Shown: piece after piece, positions 38,338-50,335 of the stretch
Numbering within the stretch: position 1 is the first letter of the stretch
Layout: every line of letters begins with the position of its first letter
Origin: Membranipora membranacea
Taxonomy: Eukaryota; Bryozoa; Gymnolaemata; Cheilostomatida; Membraniporidae
Reading direction: 5' to 3'
DNA: 64,000 nt
Assembly (NCBI GenBank): GCA_914767715.1
Contig: OU612072.1
Location: forward strand, 6,078,001 to 6,142,000
The notes under the pieces: generated by a model
What the model was told of the DNA's origin: nothing
Database searches by the model: none
The model's input: the letters and a program-made list of their open reading frames with translations, nothing else
Position numbers and translations under genes: made by a program

Positions 38338-41300
38338 TTAGTGATTGCTTCCTGAGCCATATCCCCTTGTAGTATAACCTGACAATAGATGAAAAACACA
38401 GCTTATCAGATAGCCATACAGAACAATAATATTCATTGTTCTTATCCTGTTGTAAACAGAGAAGCTTCTGGAGAATATAAACAGCATCGGGAAAAGTTTT
38501 TTTAGGCTTTCCAATAATCATAAGGTTTCTAGGGCTTGTGGAAAATGATTTACTTTAGTAGCTCCATAGCTGTTGATCAGTTATCTGCCTCAGAATTATT
38601 CATCATTAGAATATGCAGGTTCTTACATGGTGCATAATGTTTGCATTTCTCTGATTCGGAGTCATCTCCTTCACAGTCAACTCCTCCGTATGCAGGTTCT
38701 GGCATATCACAAACTCTGCTGCGGGTTCTCTCCCCTTCACCACAATATCCTGAACACTTGGACCACTCAGCCCAATATCCCCATCCGCCAGCAACTGTAA
38801 CAACAATGAATTAATTATCATGCAGCTGAAGTTATAGCGGTACGATTTCGCTTGATTGTGACCATGGCAAGGAGAATGAAGAATTTGCAAGTTAGTGAAT
38901 TTTTTTAGCGCTTTAATGTAAGTAATTTTGTTGTTAGGATACTTTTCCTATTAATAATATTGCGGAATATTTACTGTCAAAATTAATTATTGCAGAAGTT
39001 TATCAGAAAAATATGATTAAGTCTAACGTAATATCAAGTCCAAAATAAATATATTAAAAATGTCAAGCTAAAAATAATGTTCCTAAAAACTAGTCTAGTC
39101 TATGTTGTGGTATTACCTGGGCAATGATCCTCGTTGCAAGCCATAGATTCTCCTGCTTCTCCCTCACAGTCAGCACCTCCATACTTGGGCTCTGGGTTGT
39201 TACACTCTCTGCTTCTCATGGTCACTCCCCCTCCACAAGTAACTGGGCACTCTTCATAATCTCCCCATTCGGACCACATACCATCAACTAAATGACAAAT
39301 ACACACAAAAAATTTCAGTTCCTCTTTGCTTTAACTATATTTTGAAACTAGACACCAATAATGGTAACGGGCTGAAATTTTATTTTGTTTCAAGAGGCTC
39401 CCACTAAACTCGCTCATTTTCTTGATTTATTTTAGTTTCTTCCATCCTTATTTTCTGAGTACCTAATTGTGCGTACTGCTGCACAGCCAGAGTCTAGCTC
39501 AAGGGTCATTTACATCAAGCTGCTCAGCGGTTATCTGCGGTGCCAACTAACCAAGAAATCGTTTGAGTATATAGTATTACCTGGACAAGGATCCTCATTA
39601 CAAGACATGCTGTCTGTACCTTCACCCTCACACTCTGCACCACCATTGCTTGGTTCTGGATGAGTACAGGTTCTCTCTCTGATCTTCTCACCACCTCCGC
39701 ACTCTACAGAGCACTCGCCGAACTTTCCCCAGTAAGCCCAGCCACCATCAACTAAAGTACCAATGCATAGAAATCACTGAGCGATGATATATGTTATCAT
39801 AGTATGTACCATCCTACAATAATAGTTTTAATTCAGGACATATTTCTGTACCTTTGTTGATGTTAAGAGGTAAACTAGATATTTTGAATTTACTTTAATT
39901 AATTAAAAACTTTAAGTAACACTCACTGAATAAATAATGTCTGTTGATTATTTTCAACGCCCTAGCACATATTTTTTAGTAACAAGTTTTTGATCTAGAC
40001 CCTAATACATGATAGAAATAAAATTTCATCCAAGAACATAACAATAATCAAAACACTACAAATATTTTTCCACAAAAAATCTCACGATTTACGGTTGAAT
40101 TTTACATAGGAGCCTACTTACCGGGGCACTTGTACTCATGGCAGTAGACAGATTCCTCAGATGGACCGTAGCACTCATATCCACCATTAGCTGGTGCTGG
40201 TGCTGTACATGTTCTCTCTCTGGTCTTCTCTCCATAACCACATTGTGTAGAACAGTCAGAGTAATCTCCCCACTCGGTCCAGGCACCGTTGACTATAAAA
40301 GGTTTTATGAGCAATGTTGATCATCCACAAACAAATCCACTCAGAATTCATACTACAATTAATGTTATTTGTGTATTGATGTGGTAATGTAATGCACCTA
40401 TATTGCATTTCAGGCAGCAGCGACGAAAATTTAGATGCAAAAAACCAAACATGTTTTGAGTTATATTCTGTGTCAAACTGGAAAGTAATATCTTTGCCAA
40501 TAACTGTTGATGTTTCCACATCATCATTATGGCATTATTGATGGCAGAAAACGTTTAGGACTCAACCTACCTCTGCAAGGGTACTCGTTACATGCCATAG
40601 TCTCCTCAGCCTCTCCCTCACAGTCAGCTCCTCCATTTCTTGGTTCTGGATAAGTACAGCCTCTCTCTCTGGTCTTCTCTCCTCCTCCACATGGTTTAGA
40701 GCAGTAAGAGAAATATCCCCAGTATGACCATCCGCCATCAACTACAAGAAACCTCAGATAATTAGTCTATATGCAGCTTAATATAAAAACAGGTAACTGA
40801 TATTTAGGTGTGTTACAATGCTGCGATCAACAGAAGAACTGTAAAATTTGAGCAATTTGGGATTTCAAGAACATGCCTGCACAAATCATGGCTCAGTTTA
40901 TTGAATTTGTCCAGAGATCATATTGAAAAGCTGATCCCTTTTTATGTCACGCAATCACTCAGGGCAAAAGTTATATGTATTAAAAATGGCCATCTTGCCT
41001 GTTTGTTTGCTCTGATTATAGCCTACAGATTCGCTCATGAGCATCTTTTTCAATTAAAATATTTTTGCAAATATTGATTGGTTGTAAAGTTTGATTGGTA
41101 AGGACAGCCAATCACAGCTTACCTGGGCATTTGTATTCATGACAGTGTGTGCTCTGCTCAGATTGACCATAACAGTCTCTACCACCATTAGCTGGTGCTG
41201 GTGATGTACATGTTCTTTCTCTGGTCTTCTCTCCGTATCCACATCGTGTAGAACAGTCAGAGTATTCTCCCCACTCAGACCAGGCTCCATCAACTACAAT

Positions 41301-42896
41301 TGATCAATTATCGATTTGGGTTTTAGCACTAGATGAGGCTACAGACCTGCTTTAAACCAATTCAGAAATTTCTCTATTCGAGTCATATGGTAGTAAATGT
41401 CTTAGGCGCTTTTTTGTATTTCTTCAAAAGACACAGCTCCAATCAAAGCAAATCATGCAAAGTTCCCGCACTCAAAGGTTGAAATAAAAAAGACAATCCT
41501 TAACTTTGTAATAAGACCAATCAATCATGATGGACACTGTAAAGAAGCTTTATTTTCATGCTGCTGTAACAACTTTTCAGCATTATCTGGTCCTTCACAA
41601 TCTCAAACCATCAATAAGACCTGTTCAAATCTAATAGCTTTAGGATTGATCTTGATGTCAGCTGCTGATCGAATTATTATTAAACCGACACATTATACAG
41701 TTGGTTGAGCAGCTCACTTATCAAAACAAAGATGGAAGTTGTGATAACTTTCATCAGCATTCATGCAAAATGGCGTTTACCACTTCAAAACTGCCTGGCA
41801 AAGCCATCAGAAATATTTGTAAGATTATACAGGGCATTCAAACATAAAAATCCAATTGTATTACTTGGCAACCAATTCTCTTGTCTCAAAAGTTTGATTT
41901 ACCTTTATTTGAGCTATTGAGCTATTTGAAACTAACTAGCGGAATTTTGCGAACAAATTTGCATCAGAAAAGGGCCAGCAGGTGTGTATTTACATCTTCT
42001 CTTCTCGGTAAATATGGTTAAGTAGAACAGAAAAACTGACATAATGGACAAACAAAAACACTCACTGGGGCATGGATATGTGTTACAGTCTCTGGTTTCG
42101 GAGTCATCTCCATAGCATTCTGGGTTGTACCCCTGGCTTGGTCCGTAGTAGCTGTGTGGTCTTTGGCATGTCCTTGATCTGGTTTGCTCACCCCCTCCAC
42201 ATGTCACAGTGCACTCAGAGTAGTCTGACCAATAGCTCCACTGTCCTTGAGAATCTGATACAAAATTTCAGATAAAACATTGGATCACAAGGATAACTTG
42301 TGAACTGAGTATTGATATTTGATCATTTGTGGTAGAAGATGAATGTTTTATAAATTGGTAAGGCAACTATAGACTTGCGATATTCAACAGCATCAGGCCT
42401 TCAAAAAAGTGTTAGCAAAGTTTGAATAATGTTCATATGGATATGCTAAATTATTTAGAAAATCATATATAATCTAAACTCAAGAGACTCTGAACTTGTG
42501 AACAACCCAAACCCAACAAAGCACTTTTCTCATTCTTGATGCCACAACTTGATGCCTACTTACGAGATTGAAAACGATATTGTCCTCGGGTATGGTAGGA
42601 GCTGGATCCAGAATGGGCCCCTATGCAAGCACCTGCAAGATGATAGCTTATGCTTTAATAACAAATATTTTAGGTGGTTATTTATTTTCGTTTGAAAAGC
42701 AACTTCAGGCAACTAGAATTCTTCAACTTCAAATTTAAAGCCTGACTCGAACTTAATTAAAGCTGTCGATGGGTGGATACAAATTACACGTAGCAAATCA
42801 TTTTGATGTTGAACAAATCGATTTTTCATGACTAGATTCCTATTTTTACTTACCAAAGACGGCTGCTACTGCAACTGCTGCCAAAATAGTCCTCAT
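38338..42896 (-). CDS. Secreted protein with seven TSP1 domains (gene B)
   Basis: Paralogue of gene A with identical exon sizes: 42854-42896 (43), 42564-42632 (69), 42066-42254 (189), 41123-41293, 40571-40741, 40122-40292, 39581-39751, 39117-39287 (171 each), 38627-38794 (168) and 38338-38378 (41). The product is 454 residues. Signal peptide MRTILAAVAVAAVFGAC, then linker, seven six-Cys TSP1 domains and tail YTTRGYGSGSNH. No stop or frameshift was seen, and every splice site is GT-AG in phase 1, so it looks functional. Differences from A fall mostly on surface-type positions, for example the fifth domain reads CSVECGGGEKIRERTC here against CFVTCGGGEKIRERTC in A. The unpaired-looking Phe of A makes B the more canonical copy. 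Role inferred only: extracellular adhesion, matrix or defence. Confidence 0.92.
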
Positions 42897-43115
42897 TCTA
42901 CAAACAAGAAAATAATTTAGTCCAACTAGTAATTTTCCGTGATTGAAAATGAATTCGTCTCTAAAATATGAATGAAAACATGGCAACTAACTGTTTTAAA
43001 ATAAGTGTACATGCAATTGATAGTATAGTTTACATAAATATTAGCAGAAGAACTCAAAACTTGTATGACTAACTTTCTTTCTGATTGTAGTGTATGCAAC
43101 TGAAGCCTTGCTCAC

Positions 43116-43155
43116 CTTCTCAGTGTTTATTCTGTGAAGTCCAAGAGTGATTTGA
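43116..43155 (-). other. Non-coding first exon (5' UTR), gene B
   Basis: The minus strand ends ...CACTGAGAAG followed by GTGAGCAAGG. It is collinear with the leader exon of gene A. The 5' limit is inferred from the TATA box. Confidence 0.6.
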
Positions 43156-43178
43156 TCTTTCAAAGCAATCAGGCAGCT

Positions 43179-43185
43179 TTTTATA
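43179..43185 (-). promoter_or_regulatory. TATA box, gene B
   Basis: TATAAAA on the minus strand, at the same spacing from the leader exon as in gene A. Confidence 0.7.
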
Positions 43186-44264
43186 CAACTCAAAACGTCT
43201 CCAATATGCCGGTTTTTATCAGATGGCCCTTTGCGTTGCTGAGCCAAAATCAGATTATTCTAGAGTTTCTGCGAATTCTTTTGGGCAAGCATACTCAGAA
43301 TTTAATTTAGACTTCCCTTGAAGTGACAGACATCACCATGGATTTACTTTATCAGCATGATTTCGGTTATGGATCATTGATCATCAAAAACTGCAAAATA
43401 ATTTTATTGTCGTTACATAGGTAACCCATCTGGAAGGCCTTCTCAGATATTGTCAATTCAATTTTGTTGATTAATGTGACGATTTTCTAGGTTTAATTTC
43501 CACGAAGCCTAAACTTACTTCCCATCAGCTAGATCATTCTATAATCACGATGCAAAGTGCACTGTGGCATGTTAAAAAATATTGCTTGTCATAATGTGTG
43601 CTTGTCAATTAATCATTATTTGGGTACTTGAGTTTGTGAATTGTGTTGATCATGGAAGCAATAAACTTCACCCTCAATTTACCGTTTTAAGTGTCTCAGG
43701 CTATCAAGGAGATCTTTTGTGCTGCATCTCTTTATAGTTAAATGCAAGATGGAATTTAAATCATGATGCCTTGCCAAATTGCAGACGCCCCATACTTGTA
43801 TTAAGTTTATCAAAAGATTTCTAGAATTTCCTTTTTGATAACACAGTTAAACTGGAGCTGATGCAACTGACATTTTATAATTTGTTAGACCTCTGAATTC
43901 TATCATTTCATGAGAGGACACTTAATGCCCTGTATTATTGTCTCCTATGCTAAACTGGTTAACATTCACTCTAAATCATGTTATGATCAGAACCATGAAA
44001 TACACGTGGTCTACTGTGTGCTAGTACGCAATTTAAAGATCCCCCTCTGCCTCTTCCACAAAGAGAGTAGCCAGCAACGGCGGGCATAGGTATAGGGTCA
44101 CTACCCAACACAAGCCACCTGTGCTTACGGGGGCTTGTTAATTAGGGTGGTGCAAAAAACAAGGTTCAGCACAAACACTGTAATTGACTTCATATAAGGA
44201 CCACACAGTTATAGTCGTCAGTTGTTTATGGATGATGTCTTATGTGGGGGGAGGGTAGTGTTAT

Positions 44265-44591
44265 GAGACCAAACTCTCCAGAGAACAGGTGATTGACACC
44301 CACAGTGCTCAAAGACCCGGGACAATTTTCATTATTACTGATAGAACACATCCTTGATGTAAGAAGGATGAGTAGTTCCATCGGTTGGTTTTTTTGTGAT
44401 TACAAGAGTTGTCTGAGTCTGAGAAGTGTGTGATTTGTGAGAGTTTGTGGGTTGAAGTATGATTTGAGTTTTGTGGTTTGTGGTTTGTGGGTAGGGAGAA
44501 GCCAGGGTAAATCCCTCGAGAAGAGAGCGGGAATCGAACCCTGGACCTCTCGCTTGACAGCAAAGGATGTGATCATTTGCGCTATCAAAGC
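44265..44591 (-). mobile_element. tRNA-derived SINE, family S3, copy with head
   Basis: On the minus strand the head has GATAGCGCAAATGATCAC as A-box region and GGGTTCGATTCCCGC as B-box, followed by a body shared with 29100-29360. 'Acaaaccacaaacc' type short repeats lie in the middle. The head mimics a tRNA but has no proper cloverleaf. Confidence 0.75.
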
Positions 44592-44599
44592 TTCATTAA

Positions 44600-47500
44600 T
44601 GGTTTCGTTTATGGATGATGCTCTATGGATTACACAAAGTTTGTACTTATAGGTCAAGTCAAGTTGCATTTATAATTATTAGTTGTACTGGAATAAAAAT
44701 GCTTTTGTAGGAGTGGGAAGAATACAGTACCACACACTGATTAAATGGACTGATGATTAGCGATTAGTGACTTTGCACATTACAATCACCAGATATCTAT
44801 AGGCAGCATTCTTTATAACAACTTGATCACAATCCTTCTACTGGCTTGTCAGTAATCCTGTCTGGGTCAAACAGTACTCTTGGCTTGGATATAGAGCTTC
44901 CCCTCATAATAGAAAATCTTTGTACTAAGATTTTTACTATTTTTACACTATTGATTGAGTTCTACTAAAAGAATAAAATTACTCTCTTGAATCTGGTGTT
45001 ATTCCTTGTTTGGTTCTGGCATGCCGTTCATCCTAGCTTGGCCCATGTAGACAGGGATTAAGAATATTGGAGATATACTGTATGTTTATACTCTATTCCT
45101 GCATCTTCGGTAAAACAATATCCAGGATTCCTGTGAGCATTAATATTTGGATTGGGATTGGCTGCTTGGCATGAGAACTTTGGGCTTCACCACCTGTATA
45201 ATCAAGAGGGAATTACTCTGTCCGCCTTAAAAAGAAAAGGTAAATGTCTATATCTGAGCCTAGAATACTGTTTGACCCAGACAGGATTACTGAACCTACT
45301 GCTACAAGAAAGTTGAAAGATTGTGGTCAAGTTGATGAAAATTGAGTCTAAACACCAATTATAAAGATGACAATGCTGCAATGTCAGTCTCTAATGGCTA
45401 GATGTATAATCTAACGGCAGTACATTAATGCAAAAAATTAGTGGCAATCGTGTTCAATTAACTGCATCCTAGCTTCCTCAGTCAAATGTTTCAATGCCCA
45501 CGTGTAAGCCAAAGTTCCAGTATGACAAAATCAAACGTTCTCTTCTCTGTGAGATTCTCATCTGCCAGATTCATACAGAATTAATATAAAAATTCAAAGG
45601 AGCCATAGTCATATATCAGGATGCATAAATCTATTTTTAGGTAATCATTATTGATCATTGTAAAATTTGCTTTTTATATAATGAATATTGTGATGATTTA
45701 GAAAAATGTTGAACGAGTCACTAATATAGCTGGCTGATGTCTACCTCTACGCCCTATAATTTTAGGTAACCAATATATGCTGAGTAAAGTATATGATACA
45801 ATATTTTAATACATTATACACTTTATGGTTTAATTCACAACAGGTTTCTTTGTTTTTTAAGTTAACGGAACAGTGCGCGATCAGCCTTGCGTTTTGACAT
45901 CAACAGAGTATGATTGAGCCTTCAAGGGGAGTGACCTATCTAGTGATGTATAAATCTTTCACACAAATAAATAAAGGACATCTAAAATACCTACCTGCTA
46001 ATGAATTTAACCACGATAATACAAGCGTCAGCTTAACACTGCTATGATACTCTCTGCCTGAAATGGTTTGCCCGCTCGCTCAAGCCGTTCAACTTTTCAC
46101 AACCCAATAAATATGTTTGTTACAAAAGGAACATTCACTATGTTCTTTCAATATGCAAAAGTATAAAGGGTCATATTTGACTTACCTCCTTATTAACCAG
46201 TAAATACTGCTTGTGATAAACCTGTACCCTATAGAATGCCGAGTCTTTTTTATACTAATTTTAGCACCCCCTCTACCCTTATGTCTGAGGCTTGAGTGGG
46301 ATGATGACCCTATGCCCTTGCACGCGACAGCCAGCTATTCCAATTACTTGACAAAGCAGAGATGGATATTTATACTGTGCACAAATACACTGTATACAAT
46401 ACCTTCTAAGGTTTTTATCAGAGCAGACCTTGATAGGTTGAATAGCTTGCTAGTGCCAATCGGAAATTTAATCCTTCAATGGGAAATGAACTTGGAAAAT
46501 ATGATCACAAGTCCTCACACTTGTACTCAGACCGCTCTTGACTTCTAAAGCTTTGTTTTGAGTCATTTGTCTGGTTTGTTTCACACAGTCAATCGGAAAT
46601 TGATGAGAGAATATTTCAGCTTATTCATACACCTGCCTGCTTGGTGACATTTAAATTCATTAAACAAAAACCCATTAGTACATGATAGAATATATTATGT
46701 ACTAATTAATGGTTTAAATTATGGTACTTATGGTTAAAATTAATAATATAATTCATATTATGAACTTATCTTCCACACAGGCTCCATTTCCTATTTAAGG
46801 GTCATTACATCTAGTGGGGATAATCTGCAGAGATCCTCTTTACCATTATTTAATAACGAGCTGAGTGAATATTAGTCAAATGATGTTCACTGATCACTCG
46901 ACTCCAAGATGATACCTTTGTGTAAGGCTGTCAAAGAAGGGATTATGGGTGTGTAGGCATAACACCTCAAATCATCCACTAACTTGCTCAAGATCACAAG
47001 TCGTTCATTGAATAATGGTCATTGCTAGAGATTATGTGCCCCTGTATCATTGAGAAGACAACTCACAATTTCTGCCAGACTAACACATTGAAACACCAGT
47101 GACCTGCAATTTGAATATTCGCGTTAAGAGCCGTCAAACAACAAGAAGATATCTTTTGCTATTTATAATTTAATTTATGGCGAGACATCTTCTTTGTTCC
47201 GCTTGAAAGTGTTGTTGACATACCCTAGCCTATGATCTTAGGTATAAACCTTAGTTTGAATAGCATGAGATTCATACTTTGCAATTTTTGCTGCCGCGCA
47301 TAATTGTTTTTGAAATCTTGTACTATCGAATTCAAGGCACAGTTCTCAGTTTCTAGATTGGAAAGTAATAGGTCACAATTGAGCCTGTTTATTTCACATT
47401 GAGAGAAGTTTATTCCTGTTGTGTCCTGACTTTCAGCGCTCTTGTAACTCAACGCAGTGATTTTTTTTACATGTAGGTCAATCTTAACATCTGCACAAAG

Positions 47501-47640
47501 GGAAAATTTTGTACTTATTTTAATGCTGAAACGTAAAATCAAAAAACCTAAAATACAGCTTAACTAATCATCTGAGACAGGGGCGTATATTCTAAAAATT
47601 TTCACTCACTGACTTTTTAGAGATGAGCATAATGATCGGG
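44600..47640. other. Intergenic, no supported gene
   Basis: Two ORFs of about 105-111 codons occur (46213-46548 plus, 47225-47542 minus). The second has a possible coiled stretch (EINRLNCDLLLSNLETENC). Neither has a known motif or splice partners, and I would not call them genes. Confidence 0.4.
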
Positions 47641-47681
47641 CACAGCCCGATCCACATGCCGTAGGCGTGGCGGGGAGGGTG

Positions 47682-47724
47682 GGGGAGGGGCGCTTAAGCT
47701 TAGCTTAGCTTAAGCGCCCTCCCA
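47682..47724. repeat. GC-rich palindrome
   Basis: 'ggaggggcgcttaagct' pairs with 'agcttaagcgccctcc' around a 6 base loop (tagctt). It is an outlier in base composition here. A second small hairpin 'cgggcacagcccg' lies at 47638. Confidence 0.8.
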
Positions 47725-47879
47725 CCACGGAAATTTTTGCATATCGGTAGCAAAATAGTGCAAGCAGAGAGGTATTTCAATAGCTCACTGAGCTGTTGGG
47801 TACTTTCAGAAAACAACTCAATAGCAGTAGAAGATTACGGTAAAAATGCTCCAGTTATAAAGCACCCATTTGAAAAAAA

Positions 47880-47941
47880 ACTGACCTCGAAGGGATTCGA
47901 ACCCACAACAATCTTATTAATAGTGATCAGTAGGCAGACGC
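47880..47941 (-). mobile_element. tRNA-like SINE head, 3' part, split by the P-like element
   Basis: The minus strand reads GCGTCTGCCTACTGATCACT, then GTGGGTTCGAATCCC (B-box), then body. The A-box side is missing here and is found on the other side of the 3.2 kb insertion at 51107-51135 (minus: GGATCTCTGAGAGCGTCTGC). Joining the two at the target duplication gives a tRNA-like D-arm, anticodon and T-arm order. Confidence 0.55.
47934..47941. repeat. 8 bp target site duplication, left
   Basis: GCAGACGC, exactly repeated at 51107-51114 next to the opposite end of the transposon. Confidence 0.93.
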
Positions 47942-48710
47942 CATAGACTTAATATACTACCTAGACAGGACAATGCTTATGCTTCACTGATCATAATGTG
48001 TCCCACTTAAATAGCACGACATGACGTAATTAGTTTGTGCTGTGAGCCATAGTTTACTATATACCATTCAATGAAATAATGTGAAAAATCAAGGGACGCC
48101 GCGCATGATATCAGCTCTTGTCCGGCCCCTAATTATTTAAACACAGAGAAAATTTGTGAGTTTGTGTAAAAGACCGTTCCGCACGAGATGGTATAAAAAT
48201 TGACTCCTTAGGCGAATCTAGAGCGAGAACAGACCTGATAAGTTACAATCATTAGCCAATAAATACTGAAACAAATACAGCCATCTACCACTACTATTCA
48301 AATGCACAGAATACCCACAACACAGTATCACAAATATTTTGTTGGATGAGCCAGATCAAAGCACCACCACCATCATCATAGATTTTTGCATAAATATTCC
48401 TAGTCATGACTGAGCACAACCTGCTCAGCTTGGATTCCTTGTTACAAGTTTTTACTGCAATTTTTTTGTCGCTTCATGAGGAAGAATAGATCTGTGCTGG
48501 AAATTGAGTATGCCAACTCCAGGTATGTATGTATGTATCATGAAGCTAGGGTACGTGGCACATATATATATATATTAAGTCTATGGTCATCTCTCATCAA
48601 TGAAATAATATAGTAAATCAAGGCACGCAGGGTATAATACCAGCCAAATTATATTAGATCTGTTTTAATTTATGAGATACAAATTATCAAAACAAATACA
48701 GCCCTGTACT
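47942..48710 (+). repeat. Left terminal inverted repeat, 769 bp
   Basis: Near reverse complement of 50336-51106. Landmarks in order are 'gggacgccgcgcatgatatc', 'gagctgagcag'-type words, '(ta)n' and 'caaatacagccctgtact'. A second 'attaagtctatgg', the inverted terminal motif, lies inside at about 48574, next to the TA run. The right arm has a degenerate form there. Confidence 0.9.
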
Positions 48711-48944
48711 GAAACAGAAGATGAAAGATACTATGTAAACAAAGTGGTTACTGGTTTTAATATTCATACTTCGTTGAGATTATTTATTTATATAACGTGA
48801 ACCTGCGTCCTGCAGCCTGCTGTCTCATCTTCACAAGAAAGCCCAGCTGCAATTTTACTATCATCAGTTGCGAGATACAAGGCAAACATAGAAGTTCTGG
48901 ATATAATACCCACGCCGCTCAGTTTATAGGAAAACTATTTTTAA

Positions 48945-49076
48945 ATGAGCCTACAGCCTGCTACCTCGTCTTCACAAGATGATAATCTGGCTGCCTCATC
49001 TTCACAAGATGATAATCTTGCTGCCTCATCTTCACAAGATGAAAATCCTGCTGCTACCACTTCACAAGATGATAAA
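48945..49076 (+). CDS. Repeat-bearing exon inside the P-like element
   Basis: Starts MSLQPATSSSQDDN and contains about four copies of a 10-residue unit (SSSQDDNLAA and variants), a 30 bp tandem repeat. It ends at a good donor (AAA then GTAAGAAA). An earlier related word, 'cagcctgctgtctcatcttcacaag', occurs near 48810 in another frame. The sequence is low-complexity, acidic and probably disordered. Whether it splices to the THAP ORF is unknown. Confidence 0.35.
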
Positions 49077-49541
49077 GTAAGAAACAGCCCAGTGGTGGCT
49101 CTCATGTATGCATTGTCATATTTCCGTCTTTATTGGATTGAATTTTTTGGCATAATTTCTGCTTGTCCCATCCATCTAAGATCTAAATCAATTAAATATT
49201 GTCATATAATAATACCCACATCCTTCTATACATGCACATAAATTTAAGGCTATAGACATAGTAAATAATAATCGATGGGTGTGATAAAATTTGAATGTAA
49301 GAAAAAAAAGGTGGAACGATAGTGATGGGGCGGGGGGGGGGGGCTGGAGGGAAACTATTTGAGATGACAATTCTGATTTACTCCCGAAATATCTAACTCA
49401 GAACTGGCACAGCAGTCAAAAAGTGTGAGTAGACTTAATCCGTGATCTCGCAAATCTTTCTTGGCCATGCTGATGCTCCTATGAAATTGATTTGACAATT
49501 TCTGTTTATCATATCAAAAGCTGTAGTTTAATGATAATTAT

Positions 49542-49883
49542 TTGTATATGTTATCATTTGTGATGCTTTTAAAAAAGTCATCTAGAAACTGGTGTGCTGC
49601 CTACGGCTGTGGAAATACCCCGGCAGGAAATCCTAATTTAAGCTTCCACGCCTTCCCCAGAAATAACGAGGAGAGACTAAAGGTATGGGTTTCGGCCGTT
49701 AAACGCAAATATGCTGTTCTATGTAGCGAACATTTGAAACGAGATACATTTAGAAGGCCTCCTGGTGTGGGTGGGAGAGCTTTGCTCAAAAAGGATGCTA
49801 TCCCAACAATTTTCCAATCCTTCCAACACTATCTACAAACCCCTAAAAGTGAAGAGATATACGCTGGTCAGAATACACCATGA
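49542..49883 (+). CDS. THAP-domain protein of the P-like element
   Basis: Zinc-coordinating C2CH domain of THAP type: WCAAYGCGN gives the first Cys pair (C-x4-C), LSFHAFPRNNEERLKVWVSA follows, and LCSEHLKRD supplies the final C-x2-H. RRPPGVGGRALLKKDAIPTI fills the place of the closing AVPTIF-type motif. THAP domains bind DNA and form the N-terminus of P-element transposase. Here the ORF stops about 30 residues after the domain and no catalytic domain follows, so it is a truncated transposase or a stand-alone binding protein. An acceptor-like 'tcatctag' precedes the domain, so an upstream exon is possible. Confidence 0.75.
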   Translation: MYMLSFVMLLKKSSRNWCAAYGCGNTPAGNPNLSFHAFPRNNEERLKVWVSAVKRKYAVLCSEHLKRDTFRRPPGVGGRALLKKDAIPTIFQSFQHYLQTPKSEEIYAGQNTP

Positions 49884-50335
49884 AACAACCAAACTCGCAG
49901 CAAACACTGACAATAAGCGCTCCAAACTGAGCAGGCTTATTGTGTTCAGTGACTCAGTCATATCTAATTTTCAGCGATCGCTGATAGTGATAGTGTCTCG
50001 TTTGGAAATTTTGCAGCAATCACCGATAGTGGTAGTTTTCTAGTCTTTGACCCATCCGCAAAATTCAGTATAATCCCACAGTATATATTTTTTTTGATAA
50101 GTAGGTGTAAGAAGTGGTTAGCTTACATTGCTCTACTAATTTGATTAATTTTAACGTATACTGCAACCAGTCATATCTAACTTTGCAATGCTCGCTGATA
50201 GTGGTAGTATTTTTAATTTTTGTCGTGCCCACAACAGCAATAGTGGTAGCCGTTAGCCTTGGTCGTGCCCTCATAAATTAGTATAATCCCGCAGTAACAG
50301 CCCTCTGTTTTGTCATGTAGTGATAAAAGTGGTTA

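Larger units (their letters stand above)
37998..43990. repeat. Tandem segmental duplication, copy B
   Basis: Homologous to 29470-37200. Exons, several introns, promoter and about 0.8 kb upstream sequence match in order. It lacks the two insertions of copy A. Confidence 0.9.

Noticed and set aside
44521-44591. Possible tRNA gene on the minus strand
   Set aside because: Continues into a repeat body shared with 29.1 kb, and the cloverleaf does not close.
48574-48586. Third transposon end inside the left arm (internal attaagtctatgg)
   Set aside because: It lies within the matched arm, next to a TA run, and the right arm has a degenerate form of the same place. No 8 bp duplication supports a separate insertion.
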